From NCBI RefSeq assembly GCF_000423025.1, contig NZ_AUHE01000016.1:1-64000 (forward strand): a DNA stretch of 64,000 nt, given 5' to 3'. The translations under genes and the position numbers were made by a program. Numbering within the stretch: the stretch's first letter is position 1; each line of letters begins with the position of its first letter. The notes under the pieces are model-generated. The model did no database searches and was not told the origin of the DNA. It saw nothing but the letters and a program-made list of their open reading frames with translations. Source of the DNA: Gordonia shandongensis DSM 45094. GTDB lineage: Bacteria > Actinomycetota > Actinomycetes > Mycobacteriales > Mycobacteriaceae. Positions 26,904-37,507 of the stretch are shown piece by piece.

Positions 26904-27998
26904 ATGTCTGTTGTCTATGTGCACGTCGGCCTCCCCAAGACCGGGACCACCCACCTGCAGGATCGTCTGTGGCGCAACCGCGACCTCGCCTCGACCCGCG
27001 CGAACCTGCTCTACCCCGGCAATCGGATCGACGACCACTTCCACGCGGCCGCCCACCTGCAGCCCGAACGCTATCTGGACTGGGCCGACCCGGCGCACTC
27101 CGGTGCGTGGCCGTCGATGGTGGCGGCGATGCGCGCCTGGCGGGGGACCTCACTGGTCTCTCACGAACTGTTCGCCAACGCCGGCCCCGACCACATCGCC
27201 GCGCTGGTGGCCGACCTCGACTTCGCCGACGAGGTCCACGCCGTGGTCACCGTCCGCGACCTCGCCCGCCAGATCCCGTCGGTGTGGCAGGAGAATGTGA
27301 AGAACCAGCGCCGGGCGACGCTCGACGAGTTCGTCACCGACATCTCCCGACCCGACGACGGTGGCGACGAGCCGTTCTGGGAGTTCCAGGACTACCGACG
27401 GATCGCCGCCGACTGGTCGGCCGTCGTCGGTGCCGACCGCGTCCACCTCGTGACGGTCCCCGCACCGGGGACGGCCGCACCCGGTGACGGCCTGTGGGAA
27501 CGCTTCGTCCGTGTGCTCGGCGTCGACCCGACCGTCCTCACCGAGACGGTGCCGAGCACCAACAGTTCACTGTCGGCGGGCCAGGCCGAACTGATTCGAC
27601 GGGTCAACGACAGGCTGCAGCCCGCGGACGTGCCGTGGCACCGGTACGAGCGGCTGCTCAAAGGCGAGTTCATCGGCAAGGTCCTGTTCCAGACGGAGGC
27701 CGGCGCACCGCTGGGGCTCACCGCCGACCAGCGGTCGTGGGCCGCGACCCGGTCGGAGGAGATGATCGACGCGATCGCCGCCGCCGGCCACCCCGTCTCG
27801 GGGAGCCTCGACGACCTGCGGGTGAGTCGGGACGCGGACGCCGACGCCGAACCGGCGGGGACGCAGGAGGCGCTCGACGCCGCCCTCGACGCGCTCGCGC
27901 ACTGGGTCAGGACCGCGCCGGTGCCCGATCAGCGTCCGGGCCTGCGGACGCGCGCCGGAAACCTGGCCCGCCGCGCCAAACGCCGATTGGGCCGGTGA
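26904..27998 (+). CDS. Sulfotransferase-like protein
   Basis: A 364-residue protein. The N-terminal VHVGLPKTGTTHLQDRLW (residues 6-23) is the 5'-phosphosulfate-binding loop. VVTVRDLARQIPSVWQENVKN (about residues 112-132) matches the 3'-phosphate-binding motif of PAPS-dependent sulfotransferases. The C terminus after about residue 310 is acidic and then very basic (NLARRAKRRLGR). The acceptor is unknown. PAPS would require an APS kinase, which is not in this window. TAGGGT ends 10 bases before the ATG, suggesting a very short leader. Confidence 0.78.
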   Translation: MSVVYVHVGLPKTGTTHLQDRLWRNRDLASTRANLLYPGNRIDDHFHAAAHLQPERYLDWADPAHSGAWPSMVAAMRAWRGTSLVSHELFANAGPDHIAALVADLDFADEVHAVVTVRDLARQIPSVWQENVKNQRRATLDEFVTDISRPDDGGDEPFWEFQDYRRIAADWSAVVGADRVHLVTVPAPGTAAPGDGLWERFVRVLGVDPTVLTETVPSTNSSLSAGQAELIRRVNDRLQPADVPWHRYERLLKGEFIGKVLFQTEAGAPLGLTADQRSWAATRSEEMIDAIAAAGHPVSGSLDDLRVSRDADADAEPAGTQEALDAALDALAHWVRTAPVPDQRPGLRTRAGNLARRAKRRLGR

Positions 27999-28002
27999 CC
28001 GC

Positions 28003-28038
28003 CCGCACGGTCACGTCCGGCCGCACGGTCACGTCCAG
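28003..28038 (+). repeat. 18-bp tandem duplication between convergent genes
   Basis: CCGCACGGTCACGTCCGG (28003-28020) is followed by CCGCACGGTCACGTCCAG (28021-28038), with one mismatch. The stop codon of the minus-strand fusion gene (28031-28029) is in the second copy, and the first contains an equivalent TCA. Confidence 0.9.
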
Positions 28039-29165
28039 CCGAACCGTGCTCTGAGCCGGTCGGCGACGGCGTCGAACCGTGCCCGCTCGCACACGGCGCC
28101 CTCCCGGCGGATCCCGTGTTCGGCGACCTGCAGGACGCGGTCGAGGCGCACGAAGCTCTCGCGCCGGTCGCGATCCCAAGGCCCCGAACCGATCGACACC
28201 CAGTCCGGGTCGTCGCGGTGGTAGTCCCTGCTCGACAGCATCAACCCGAGCAGCATGTCGCCCCCGGCCCTGTCGTCTCCAGCCATACCGTCACCGGCCG
28301 TGTGGTCCCCGGGGCCGCCGTCGCGTCCGACGACGAGCACCGGACGGTCCTTGCCCTGGTCGGGGTCGTCCTCGAAGGGCACCCACGTCCAGACGATCTC
28401 GCCCGGATCGGCGGCACCGTCGAGATCCGGCGCGTAGACGATGGTGCGGGCGAAATCCCCGGTCGGGTGCCCCGGCGACCGTCGCGCGGACGGGCGCGGG
28501 CCCGCGGTGACGAGCGGCAGCAGCCACTCCTCGACGGCATCGGCGGTGAGGATGTCGACACCGCTGCGATCGGGTCGCAGGCTGTGGTCGGCACGATCGA
28601 CCTCCACCAGCCGGACCGGGCCGGGGATGAGCGCGAGGGCGTCCGCGAACTCCGCGGACGTACCGAAGGTGTCACTGCGTCCGTGGACGATCACGGTCGG
28701 GACGTGGATCTTCGGAAAGTGCTCGGTGCGCATCCGTTCCGGTCTGCCCGGCGGATGCAGGGGGTAGGACGTCAGCAGCAGGGCGTCGGCCAGCGTGGGG
28801 TCCTCGGCGACGGCCATCGACGCCTGGCGGCCGCCGTACGAATGGCCGCCGACGATCACCGGTCCGCGCGACAGGCCGCGGAGTTCGTCGAGTGCGGCAC
28901 GGATCCCGGCGCGGTCGGCGGCCGCCGTCGACGGCGACGGCGGGCCCTTCGGACGCCGCTGCCGGTAGGGCAGGTCGATGCGGGCGACGCTCAGTCCGCG
29001 ATCGACGAGGGCGTCGCCGACGGCCGTCAGGACGGCGGCGGTGCGGTCGCTGCCCGCGCCGTGCGCGAGAACGACCGTGGCGCGGGCGTCGGCGACGACG
29101 GTCGCGTCCGCGACCACGTCGTCGGTGCGGACCTCGATGGACTCCGGGCCGGATGAAGCTGCCAT
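28029..29165 (-). CDS. Alpha/beta hydrolase fused to a PemK-like domain
   Basis: One 378-residue open frame with two parts. Residues about 1-230 form an alpha/beta hydrolase of the KANL3/Tex30 kind: [11 protein letters not shown], nucleophile elbow [12 protein letters not shown], acid in VHGRSDTFG and histidine in DRADHSLR. From about residue 240, [41 protein letters not shown] is followed by LLGLMLSS and [11 protein letters not shown], the PemK/MazF-like fold of Rv2405-type proteins next to lepA. A loop within this half has repeated Gly/Asp units. No stop or plausible ribosome site separates the halves. The toxin activity and hydrolase substrate are unknown. Confidence 0.78.
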   Translation of the reverse strand: MAASSGPESIEVRTDDVVADATVVADARATVVLAHGAGSDRTAAVLTAVGDALVDRGLSVARIDLPYRQRRPKGPPSPSTAAADRAGIRAALDELRGLSRGPVIVGGHSYGGRQASMAVAEDPTLADALLLTSYPLHPPGRPERMRTEHFPKIHVPTVIVHGRSDTFGTSAEFADALALIPGPVRLVEVDRADHSLRPDRSGVDILTADAVEEWLLPLVTAGPRPSARRSPGHPTGDFARTIVYAPDLDGAADPGEIVWTWVPFEDDPDQGKDRPVLVVGRDGGPGDHTAGDGMAGDDRAGGDMLLGLMLSSRDYHRDDPDWVSIGSGPWDRDRRESFVRLDRVLQVAEHGIRREGAVCERARFDAVADRLRARFGWT

Positions 29166-29273
29166 GATGCCGGTGAGCCTAGCCGGAGCGCGCCCGGGAA
29201 TCGCCGCCGACGCCGCCGTCGTGCGAAACTGGACGATGATCTGTCTCGGACCGCCGACGGTCCCGCGCAAGGA

Positions 29274-31127
<1,854 letters not shown>

Positions 31128-31130
31128 ACG

Positions 31131-33221
31131 ATGGGCCGTGCCGACGACCGGAGCGGAACCGACGACCGGAGCGGGACCGGCCCGGAGTCGGTGCTGACCG
31201 AGTCGGGTCTCCCGTACGGACTGCCCGACTTCGCGGCCATCAGCGACGACGACTTCCTGCCCGCGTACGAGATCGCGCTCACCGAACATCTCGCCGAGGT
31301 GGAGGCGATCGCGTCGTCGCAGGAGCCGCCGACGTTCGAGAACACGATCGCCGCACTGGAGCTGTCGGGACGGGAACTGGCTCGCGCCAACGGCATCTTC
31401 TTCAATCTCGAGGGCGCCGACAGCAACCCGCGGCGCGTGGAGATCGCGCGCGAGCTTGCGGTGCGGCTCACCGAACACGCCAACGCGATCGCCATGCATC
31501 GTGGACTGTTCGCGCGGATCGACGAGCTCGCGGCGCGCCGCGAATCGCTCGGGCTGCGGACCGACGAGGAACGCCTGCTCGCGCAGCGGCATCGGGACGC
31601 GATCCGGGCCGGCGCCGCGCTCGACGAGGCGGGGCAGACGCAGATGCGCGAGATCTCCGAACGCCTCGCGACGCTCACCACCGCCTTCGGCCAGCATCTG
31701 CTCGACGACACGAACGCCTCGGCGGTGCACTTCGACGACGTCGGCCGACTCGACGGGTTGACCGACGGGCAGATCGCGGCGGCGCGCCGGGCCGCCGTCG
31801 ACGCCGGACGGGACGGCTATCTGGTGACCCTCGAGCTGCCGACCAGCCAGGAGTCGGTCGCCTCGCTCACCGACCCGGAGGCGCGACGCCGCGTCTTCGA
31901 GGCCTCGGTGAACCGGTGCGCCCGCGGCGGCGAGCACGACACGAGGGAGCTGCTCCTGGAGATCGTGCGCCTGCGGGCCGCCCGCGCCCGACTGCTCGGG
32001 TATGAGAGTCACGCCGACTATGTGATCGCCGAGGAGACCGCGCCCGGGCCCGACGCGGTGGCCGAACTGCTCGGCGAACTCGCCACGGCGGCGATGGGTG
32101 CCGCGCACATCGAACTCGACCGCCTCGCCGAGCGTGCCGGTGCACCGTTGGCCGCCTCCGATGTGACCTTCCACCTGGAGGCCGACCGCCGCGACCGCGC
32201 GGCCGCCGACGCCGCCGACGTCGATCTGACGGCGTTCGCCGACTACTGCGAACTCGACACGGTCCTCACCGACGGCGTGTTCGCCGCCGCCGAAGCGCTG
32301 TACGGGCTGACGTTCGCCGAACGCACCGACCTGCACGGCTACCACCCGGACGTGCGGATCTGGGAGGTGAGTCGCCACGGCGAGGGCATCGGCCTGTTCC
32401 TCGGCGACTTCTACGCGCGGCCCGCCAAACGGGGCGGCGCGTGGATGAACACCATCGTCGACCAGTCGCATCGGCTCGGGACGGCGCCGATCGTGGTGAA
32501 CGTCCTGAACCTCACCGAACCCGAACCCGGTGAGCCGTGTCTGCTGACGCTCGACCAGCTCGACACGGTGTTCCACGAGTTCGGGCACGCGGTGCACGGA
32601 CTGCTCTCGGCGGTGGAGTACGCCTCCCAGTCGGGAACGTCGGTCCCCCGTGACTTCGTCGAGTTCCCGTCGCAGGTCAACGAGATGTGGGCCCTGCACC
32701 CCGATGTGGTGGGCCGCTATGCCCGCCATCACCGGACGGGGGAGCCGGCGCCGACCGCGCTCATCGACGCCGTGCGTGCCGCGAGCGACGCGCCCAGCGC
32801 CCACTCGACCGTCGAGTACCTGGCGGCGGCCGCGCTCGACCTGGCGTGGCACCGGCTCACCGAGGACGAGGTGCCCGACGGCCCGGAGGCTGTGATCGAG
32901 TTCGAGACGCGGGCCCTCCAGTCGGCGGGGTTGGCGTCCGACCTCATCCCGCCGCGCTACCGCAGCACCTACTTCAACCACGTCTTCGCCGGCGGATACT
33001 CGTCGGCCTACTACTCGTACATCTGGGCCGAGATCCTCGACGCGGAGACCGAACAGTGGTTCCTGGCCGGGGGCGGGCTCCGCGCGGATCTCGGGGCCGC
33101 GTTCGCCGACGCCGTCCTGTCGCGGGGCGACAGCGTCGATCCGGTGGCGGCGCACGCCGCGATGCTCGGCCGACCGGCGAGGATCGAACCGTTGCTGGCG
33201 CGCCTCGGGCTGGCCGGCTGA
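31131..33221 (+). CDS. M3 family zinc metallopeptidase (oligopeptidase A / Dcp type)
   Basis: A 696-residue cytoplasmic peptidase without signal peptide. The zinc-binding motif FHEFGHAVHGLLS is at about residues 483-495, with the downstream glutamate in PSQVNEMWALHP. The C-terminal FAGGYSSAYYSYIWAEIL is the family's substrate-binding Gly/Tyr region. These enzymes degrade short peptides. The N-terminal 16 residues carry a duplicated DDRSGT unit from an 18-bp tandem repeat. It is probably cotranscribed with lepA. Confidence 0.95.
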   Translation: MGRADDRSGTDDRSGTGPESVLTESGLPYGLPDFAAISDDDFLPAYEIALTEHLAEVEAIASSQEPPTFENTIAALELSGRELARANGIFFNLEGADSNPRRVEIARELAVRLTEHANAIAMHRGLFARIDELAARRESLGLRTDEERLLAQRHRDAIRAGAALDEAGQTQMREISERLATLTTAFGQHLLDDTNASAVHFDDVGRLDGLTDGQIAAARRAAVDAGRDGYLVTLELPTSQESVASLTDPEARRRVFEASVNRCARGGEHDTRELLLEIVRLRAARARLLGYESHADYVIAEETAPGPDAVAELLGELATAAMGAAHIELDRLAERAGAPLAASDVTFHLEADRRDRAAADAADVDLTAFADYCELDTVLTDGVFAAAEALYGLTFAERTDLHGYHPDVRIWEVSRHGEGIGLFLGDFYARPAKRGGAWMNTIVDQSHRLGTAPIVVNVLNLTEPEPGEPCLLTLDQLDTVFHEFGHAVHGLLSAVEYASQSGTSVPRDFVEFPSQVNEMWALHPDVVGRYARHHRTGEPAPTALIDAVRAASDAPSAHSTVEYLAAAALDLAWHRLTEDEVPDGPEAVIEFETRALQSAGLASDLIPPRYRSTYFNHVFAGGYSSAYYSYIWAEILDAETEQWFLAGGGLRADLGAAFADAVLSRGDSVDPVAAHAAMLGRPARIEPLLARLGLAG
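31143..31178 (+). repeat. 18-bp in-frame tandem duplication at the M3 peptidase start
   Basis: GACGACCGGAGCGGAACC (31143-31160) is followed by GACGACCGGAGCGGGACC (31161-31178), with one mismatch. It encodes a doubled six-residue unit near the N terminus. Confidence 0.88.
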
Positions 33222-33343
33222 CGGCCGCCCGCGAGGCCGGCCGACCGGGTGGGTGAGCGGGGTCGCAGGCGCCCCGGCGAGTAGGGTTTGAAATCAGTGT
33301 GGGCGTAAACGCGCCCGGACCGGCGAGACGAGGTGACGGCGCG

Positions 33344-33544
33344 GTGGACGGACTCCTGTCCTGGTGGGACGGCGTGGAGGAGTGGCTGACGGGCCTGCCG
33401 TTCATCCCGCAGCTGGTGGTCACCGCGCTCGTGCTGGTCCCGCTCTGCACCCTGGTGGCGGCGGGCATCAACTACCTGGTGGGACGACTGTTCTCCCGGA
33501 TCGGTCGCAGTGAGGCCGATGACGACCACGGATGGGGAGTGTGA
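33344..33544 (+). CDS. Small membrane protein upstream of the sulfate transporter
   Basis: A 66-residue protein. VDGLLSWWDGVEEWLTGLPF is an amphipathic start, followed by one hydrophobic helix (PQLVVTALVLVPLCTLVAAG) and a basic then acidic tail. The GTG at 33344 is preferred for its GAGGTGA site; an earlier in-frame start at 33299 lacks one. By position it matches the small membrane protein Rv2401A next to subI in M. tuberculosis (from memory). No function is known. The next tiny frame overlaps its stop. Confidence 0.7.
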   Translation: MDGLLSWWDGVEEWLTGLPFIPQLVVTALVLVPLCTLVAAGINYLVGRLFSRIGRSEADDDHGWGV

Positions 33545-33627
33545 CCGTGTTCCGTTCCAAGGTGACCCTGGCTCTGGCGGCCCTCCTGGTCCTGGTGTTG
33601 ATCGCCTGGCTCATCAGCCTCCTCTAG
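33541..33627 (+). CDS. 28-residue single-helix peptide, translationally coupled
   Basis: A GTG at 33541 overlaps the stop of the preceding small membrane gene (GTGA). The product is a short basic head (VTVFRSKV) followed by an unbroken hydrophobic helix rich in Leu, Ala and Val, ending in a TAG stop. Coupling and composition argue for a real membrane microprotein; its small size leaves doubt. Confidence 0.5.
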   Translation: MTVFRSKVTLALAALLVLVLIAWLISLL

Positions 33628-33701
33628 CACAGCTCCGCGGTGACGCCCGCCGGTGTCGGCCGGCCGCGGTGCGTGCGTTGAAGGCACCCCGTCGGCCCGG
33701 T

Positions 33702-33707
33702 TAGGTT
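33702..33707 (+). promoter_or_regulatory. -10 hexamer of a probable leaderless subI promoter
   Basis: TAGGTT ends 7 bases before the subI GTG, with no ribosome site. This makes it the likely promoter of the whole sulfate-import operon. Confidence 0.45.
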
Positions 33708-33713
33708 CATCGC

Positions 33714-34781
33714 GTGAACACGCCAGTCGCCCGTCGTCCCGCGCGCGGTGCCGTCTGCCTCGCAGCGGTCCTCGCGGTGGTCCTGTCGGTCGCCGGATGC
33801 GGCGGCGGATCCACGGACACTCCCGACGGTGTCGACATCTCGTCGGGATCCCGGCATCTGAACGTGGTCGCCTACGCCATCGCCAAGAACGGTTTCGACG
33901 CCCTGATCCCGGCGTTCCGCGAGACCCGCGCGGGATCCGACATCGGCTTCTCGTCGTCGTTCGGCGCATCCAGCGACCAGTCCCGCAAGGTGGCGCGTGG
34001 CCTGCCCGCCGACCTCGTCGCCCTCTCGGTGGAACCCGATGTGACCCGACTGGTGAGCGCCGGGGTCGTCGCCCCCGACTGGAAGCGGCAGGCCCCCCAC
34101 GGTTCGGTGCCCTTCGGCTCCGTGGTGGTGTTCGTGGTCCGCACGGGCAATCCGCTCGGCATCCGGGGGTGGGACGACCTCCTGCGCCCCGGGGTGGAGG
34201 TGGTCACGCCGAACCCCGGCAGCTCCGGCTCGGCCAAGTGGAATCTGCTGGCGCCGTATGCCGCGGCCTCCGACGGCGGCCGTGACCCCGACGCCGGACT
34301 CGGCTACGTGCGACGACTGGTCCGCGACCACGTGCGCATCCTCCCGAAGTCGGGTCGCGAAGCCACCTCCGCGTTCCAGCAGGGGCAGGGGGACGTGCTG
34401 ATCAGCTACGAGAACGAGGCGAAGATGTTGGCCCGCAAGACCCGGGACGCGCCGGCGGGCGACCGGATCGATTACGTGGTCCCGGAGACGACGTTCAAGA
34501 TCGAGAACCCCGTCGCCGTCACCACAGTCGGCGGTGATCCGGCCGCGGCGCGCGACTTCCGCGACTTCCTCTTCTCGGCGCGGGGCCAGGAACTGTGGGC
34601 GCGGGCCGGTTTCCGGCCGTCGGACCCGACGGTCGCGGCCCGCACCGCCGGTGACTTCCCGGGCCGGATCAGCCGCCTGTGGACCGTCGCCGACCTCGGC
34701 GGCTGGCCGACGGTCGACGAACGGCTGTTCGGCACCGACGGGGCCATCACCCGGGTGTACGAGTCGGAGGCGGGCCGATGA
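33714..34781 (+). CDS. subI: Sulfate-binding lipoprotein of the ABC importer
   Basis: A 355-residue periplasmic-type binding protein. The signal peptide ends in VLSVAGCGGGS with the lipidated Cys at about residue 29. Family features: LNVVAYAIAKNGFDALIPAF, SSFGASSDQSRKVARGLPADLVALS, the sulfate pocket NPGSSGSAKWNLLAPY, and LISYENEAKMLA. It captures sulfate (or thiosulfate) outside the membrane and delivers it to CysT/CysW. It is first gene of subI-cysT-cysW-cysA, with overlapping or nearly abutting junctions. It is a Rv2400c counterpart. Confidence 0.95.
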   Translation: MNTPVARRPARGAVCLAAVLAVVLSVAGCGGGSTDTPDGVDISSGSRHLNVVAYAIAKNGFDALIPAFRETRAGSDIGFSSSFGASSDQSRKVARGLPADLVALSVEPDVTRLVSAGVVAPDWKRQAPHGSVPFGSVVVFVVRTGNPLGIRGWDDLLRPGVEVVTPNPGSSGSAKWNLLAPYAAASDGGRDPDAGLGYVRRLVRDHVRILPKSGREATSAFQQGQGDVLISYENEAKMLARKTRDAPAGDRIDYVVPETTFKIENPVAVTTVGGDPAAARDFRDFLFSARGQELWARAGFRPSDPTVAARTAGDFPGRISRLWTVADLGGWPTVDERLFGTDGAITRVYESEAGR

Positions 34782-35605
34782 CCGCGGTGCACGCGTCGTC
34801 GACCCCGCGGCGGGGCTGGCGGCCCGACGGTCCACTGTCGCTCGGCGTCACCGGGCTCTGGCTCAGCGTCATCGTCCTGCTGCCGCTCGCGGCGATCGCC
34901 GCGCAGGCCTTCGACGACGGCCCGTCGGGGCTGTGGGCCGGGATCACCGACACCGCCGCGTTGCAGACGCTCGGGATCACCGTGGTGATCTCCCTGCTCG
35001 TCGCGGCGATCAACGTGGTCTTCGGCACGATCATCGCCTGGGTGCTGGTCCGCGACGACTTCCCCGGCAAGGGGATCGTGAACGCGGTGATCGACCTGCC
35101 GTTCGCGCTCCCGACCATCGTGGCGAGCCTCGTGCTGCTGTCGCTGTACGGGCCGAGCAGCCCGGTGGGCATCCACCTGGCGGCGACCCGGCCCGGCGTG
35201 CTGTTGGCGCTGACGTTCGTGACCCTGCCGTTCGTCGTCCGCCAGGTGCAGCCGGTGCTCATGGAACTCGACACCTCGGTGGAGGAGGCCGCCGCGGTCC
35301 TCGGCGCGAGCAATCGCGTCATCTGGTCGAAGATCGTGCTGCCCGCCCTGCTGCCGTCGATCCTCACCGGGGCGGGGCTGGCGTTCACGCGGGCGATCGG
35401 GGAGTTCGGGTCGGTGGTGCTCATCGGCGGCAACATTCCGGGGGAGACGCAGGTGGCCTCCCAGTACATCCAGCAGCAGATCGAGGTCGACCACCCGGTG
35501 AACGCCGCGGCGGTCTCGGTGGCGCTGTTGGCCGTGGCGTTCGTGGTGCTGCTGGTGCTGCGGGCCGTCGGCCGGATCCAGACGCGGCGGGAGGGGTCGG
35601 AGTGA
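34778..35605 (+). CDS. cysT: Sulfate ABC transporter permease CysT
   Basis: A 275-residue inner-membrane permease with six predicted helices. The cytoplasmic EAA loop that docks the ATPase is EEAAAVLGASNRVIWSKIVLPALLPS. AIGEFGSVVLIGGNIPGETQVAS is typical of CysT. The ATG overlaps the subI stop by 4 bases, and cysW overlaps its end. Confidence 0.95.
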   Translation: MTAVHASSTPRRGWRPDGPLSLGVTGLWLSVIVLLPLAAIAAQAFDDGPSGLWAGITDTAALQTLGITVVISLLVAAINVVFGTIIAWVLVRDDFPGKGIVNAVIDLPFALPTIVASLVLLSLYGPSSPVGIHLAATRPGVLLALTFVTLPFVVRQVQPVLMELDTSVEEAAAVLGASNRVIWSKIVLPALLPSILTGAGLAFTRAIGEFGSVVLIGGNIPGETQVASQYIQQQIEVDHPVNAAAVSVALLAVAFVVLLVLRAVGRIQTRREGSE

Positions 35606-36456
35606 TCCTGTCGCCGCTGACCCGCTACGGGTTGCGCGCCGTCGCGCTGCTGTACGTCGCGGTCCTGCTGATCGTGCCCGTCGCGCTGATCTTCTGGCGG
35701 TCCTTCGAGCACGGTGTCGGCCAGTTCTGGGAGTGGATCACCACACCCGCGGCGATCTCCGCCCTGCAGCTGTCGCTGCTGATCGTGGTGATCGTGGTGC
35801 CGCTGAACGTGGTCTTCGGCATCCTCACCGCCCTGGCTCTCGCCCGCGGCTCCTTTCCCGGCAAACGGCTGCTGCAGGCCGTCGTCGACCTGCCGTTCGC
35901 GGTGTCACCGGTGGTCGTCGGTGTCGCGCTCATCGCCTTGTGGGGGGCCGACGGCTGGTTCGGCGGCATCGAGTCGCTGGGCTTCCGGGTGATCTTCGGG
36001 ATCCCCGGCATGGTGTTGGCGACGGTCTTCGTGACCCTGCCCTTCGTGGTGCGGGAGGTGGAGCCGGTGCTCCGCGAGATCGGGACCGAACAGGAGGAGG
36101 CGGCCGCGACCCTGGGGGCGTCGGGGTGGCAGACGTTCTCCCGGATCACCCTGCCGGCGATCCGTTGGGGGCTGACCTACGGCGTGGTGCTGACGGTGGC
36201 GCGGTCGCTGGGCGAGTACGGCGCGGTGACCATGGTGTCGTCGAACTTCCCGGGGGTCTCGCAGACCCTGACCCTGCTGGTGCATTCGCGCTACACCGAC
36301 GACTACAACGAGTACGGTGCGTATGCCGCAGCCACCCTGTTGATGCTGGTCGCGATCCTGGTGCTGGTCGTCATGACGCTCATCGAGCGGCGCGCGAAGA
36401 ACCGGGTGGCACAGGCGAGTGAGGAGACCGAGCGTCTCCTCGAGGAGAAGAGTTGA
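35602..36456 (+). CDS. cysW: Sulfate ABC transporter permease CysW
   Basis: A 284-residue permease paired with CysT. Six hydrophobic segments; EAA loop [52 protein letters not shown] is the CysW-type signature. GTG at 35602 overlaps the cysT stop by 4 bases. The ATPase gene starts one base after its stop. Confidence 0.95.
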   Translation: MILSPLTRYGLRAVALLYVAVLLIVPVALIFWRSFEHGVGQFWEWITTPAAISALQLSLLIVVIVVPLNVVFGILTALALARGSFPGKRLLQAVVDLPFAVSPVVVGVALIALWGADGWFGGIESLGFRVIFGIPGMVLATVFVTLPFVVREVEPVLREIGTEQEEAAATLGASGWQTFSRITLPAIRWGLTYGVVLTVARSLGEYGAVTMVSSNFPGVSQTLTLLVHSRYTDDYNEYGAYAAATLLMLVAILVLVVMTLIERRAKNRVAQASEETERLLEEKS

Positions 36457-36457
36457 C

Positions 36458-37456
36458 ATGTCCATCTCAGTGATCGGCGCCAATCGCCGCTATGGCGACT
36501 TCGCGGCCCTCGACGATGTCTCCATCGACATCCCGCAGGGGTCGCTGACCTCGCTCCTCGGCCCGTCGGGGTCGGGGAAGTCGACGCTGCTGCGCGCGAT
36601 CGCCGGACTCGACCGCCTCGATTCGGGGACCGTGCGGATCAACGGTCGGGACGTGTCGGGGGCGTCGCCGCAGCAGCGCGACATCGGCTTCGTCTTCCAG
36701 CACTATGCGGCCTTCAAACACCTCACGGTGCGCGACAACATCGCGTTCGGCCTCAAGATCCGCAAACGCCCGCGCGCGGAGATCGACGCCAAGGTCGACG
36801 AACTCCTCGACATCGTCGGGCTCACCGTGTTCCAGAAGCGGTATCCGGCGCAGCTGTCCGGCGGGCAGCGCCAGCGTATGGCGCTGGCCCGGGCCTTGGC
36901 CGTGGACCCGCAGGTGCTGCTGCTCGACGAGCCGTTCGGCGCCCTCGACGCGAAGGTCCGCGAGGACCTGCGCAAGTGGCTCCGCCAACTGCACGACGAG
37001 GTGCATGTGACGACCGTCCTCGTCACCCATGACCAGCAGGAGGCGCTCGACGTCTCCGACCGCATCGCGGTCCTCAACCGCGGGCGCATCGAGCAGATCG
37101 GCACCCCGGACGACCTGTACGACCGACCCGACAACGTGTTCGTGGCGTCGTTCCTCGGGTCGGTGTCGAAGCTCAACGGCGAGCTCGTGCGGCCGCACGA
37201 CATCCGGCTCGGGCGCTCACCGGAGATGGTGTACCCGCCGGCGGACGCCGAACTCGACACCGGTGTGATCCGGGCGACCGTGAAGCGGGTGGTCAACCTC
37301 GGTTTCGAGACGCGCGTAGAGCTGATCGCGGCGCCGACCGGGGAGGAGTTCCTCGCGCAGATCACCCGCGGTGATCAGAACGCCCTGCAGTTGCGGGCCG
37401 GCGAGCCGATCTTCGCCCGGGCGACCCGCGTCCCGCGTCTTGCCGCGGACTCCTGA
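36458..37456 (+). CDS. cysA: Sulfate ABC transporter ATP-binding protein
   Basis: A 332-residue ATPase. Walker A is [19 protein letters not shown] (about residues 33-51), the Q-loop is [13 protein letters not shown], the signature is [15 protein letters not shown], Walker B is [18 protein letters not shown] and the H-loop is [12 protein letters not shown]. The C-terminal TOBE-like part begins after [20 protein letters not shown]. It hydrolyses ATP to drive sulfate uptake with CysT and CysW. Confidence 0.96.
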   Translation: MSISVIGANRRYGDFAALDDVSIDIPQGSLTSLLGPSGSGKSTLLRAIAGLDRLDSGTVRINGRDVSGASPQQRDIGFVFQHYAAFKHLTVRDNIAFGLKIRKRPRAEIDAKVDELLDIVGLTVFQKRYPAQLSGGQRQRMALARALAVDPQVLLLDEPFGALDAKVREDLRKWLRQLHDEVHVTTVLVTHDQQEALDVSDRIAVLNRGRIEQIGTPDDLYDRPDNVFVASFLGSVSKLNGELVRPHDIRLGRSPEMVYPPADAELDTGVIRATVKRVVNLGFETRVELIAAPTGEEFLAQITRGDQNALQLRAGEPIFARATRVPRLAADS

Positions 37457-37507
37457 GAGCGCCAGACTCGTGGGGAGAGTCGGTTGCGCACGGGGAGAGG
37501 GAGTTCG

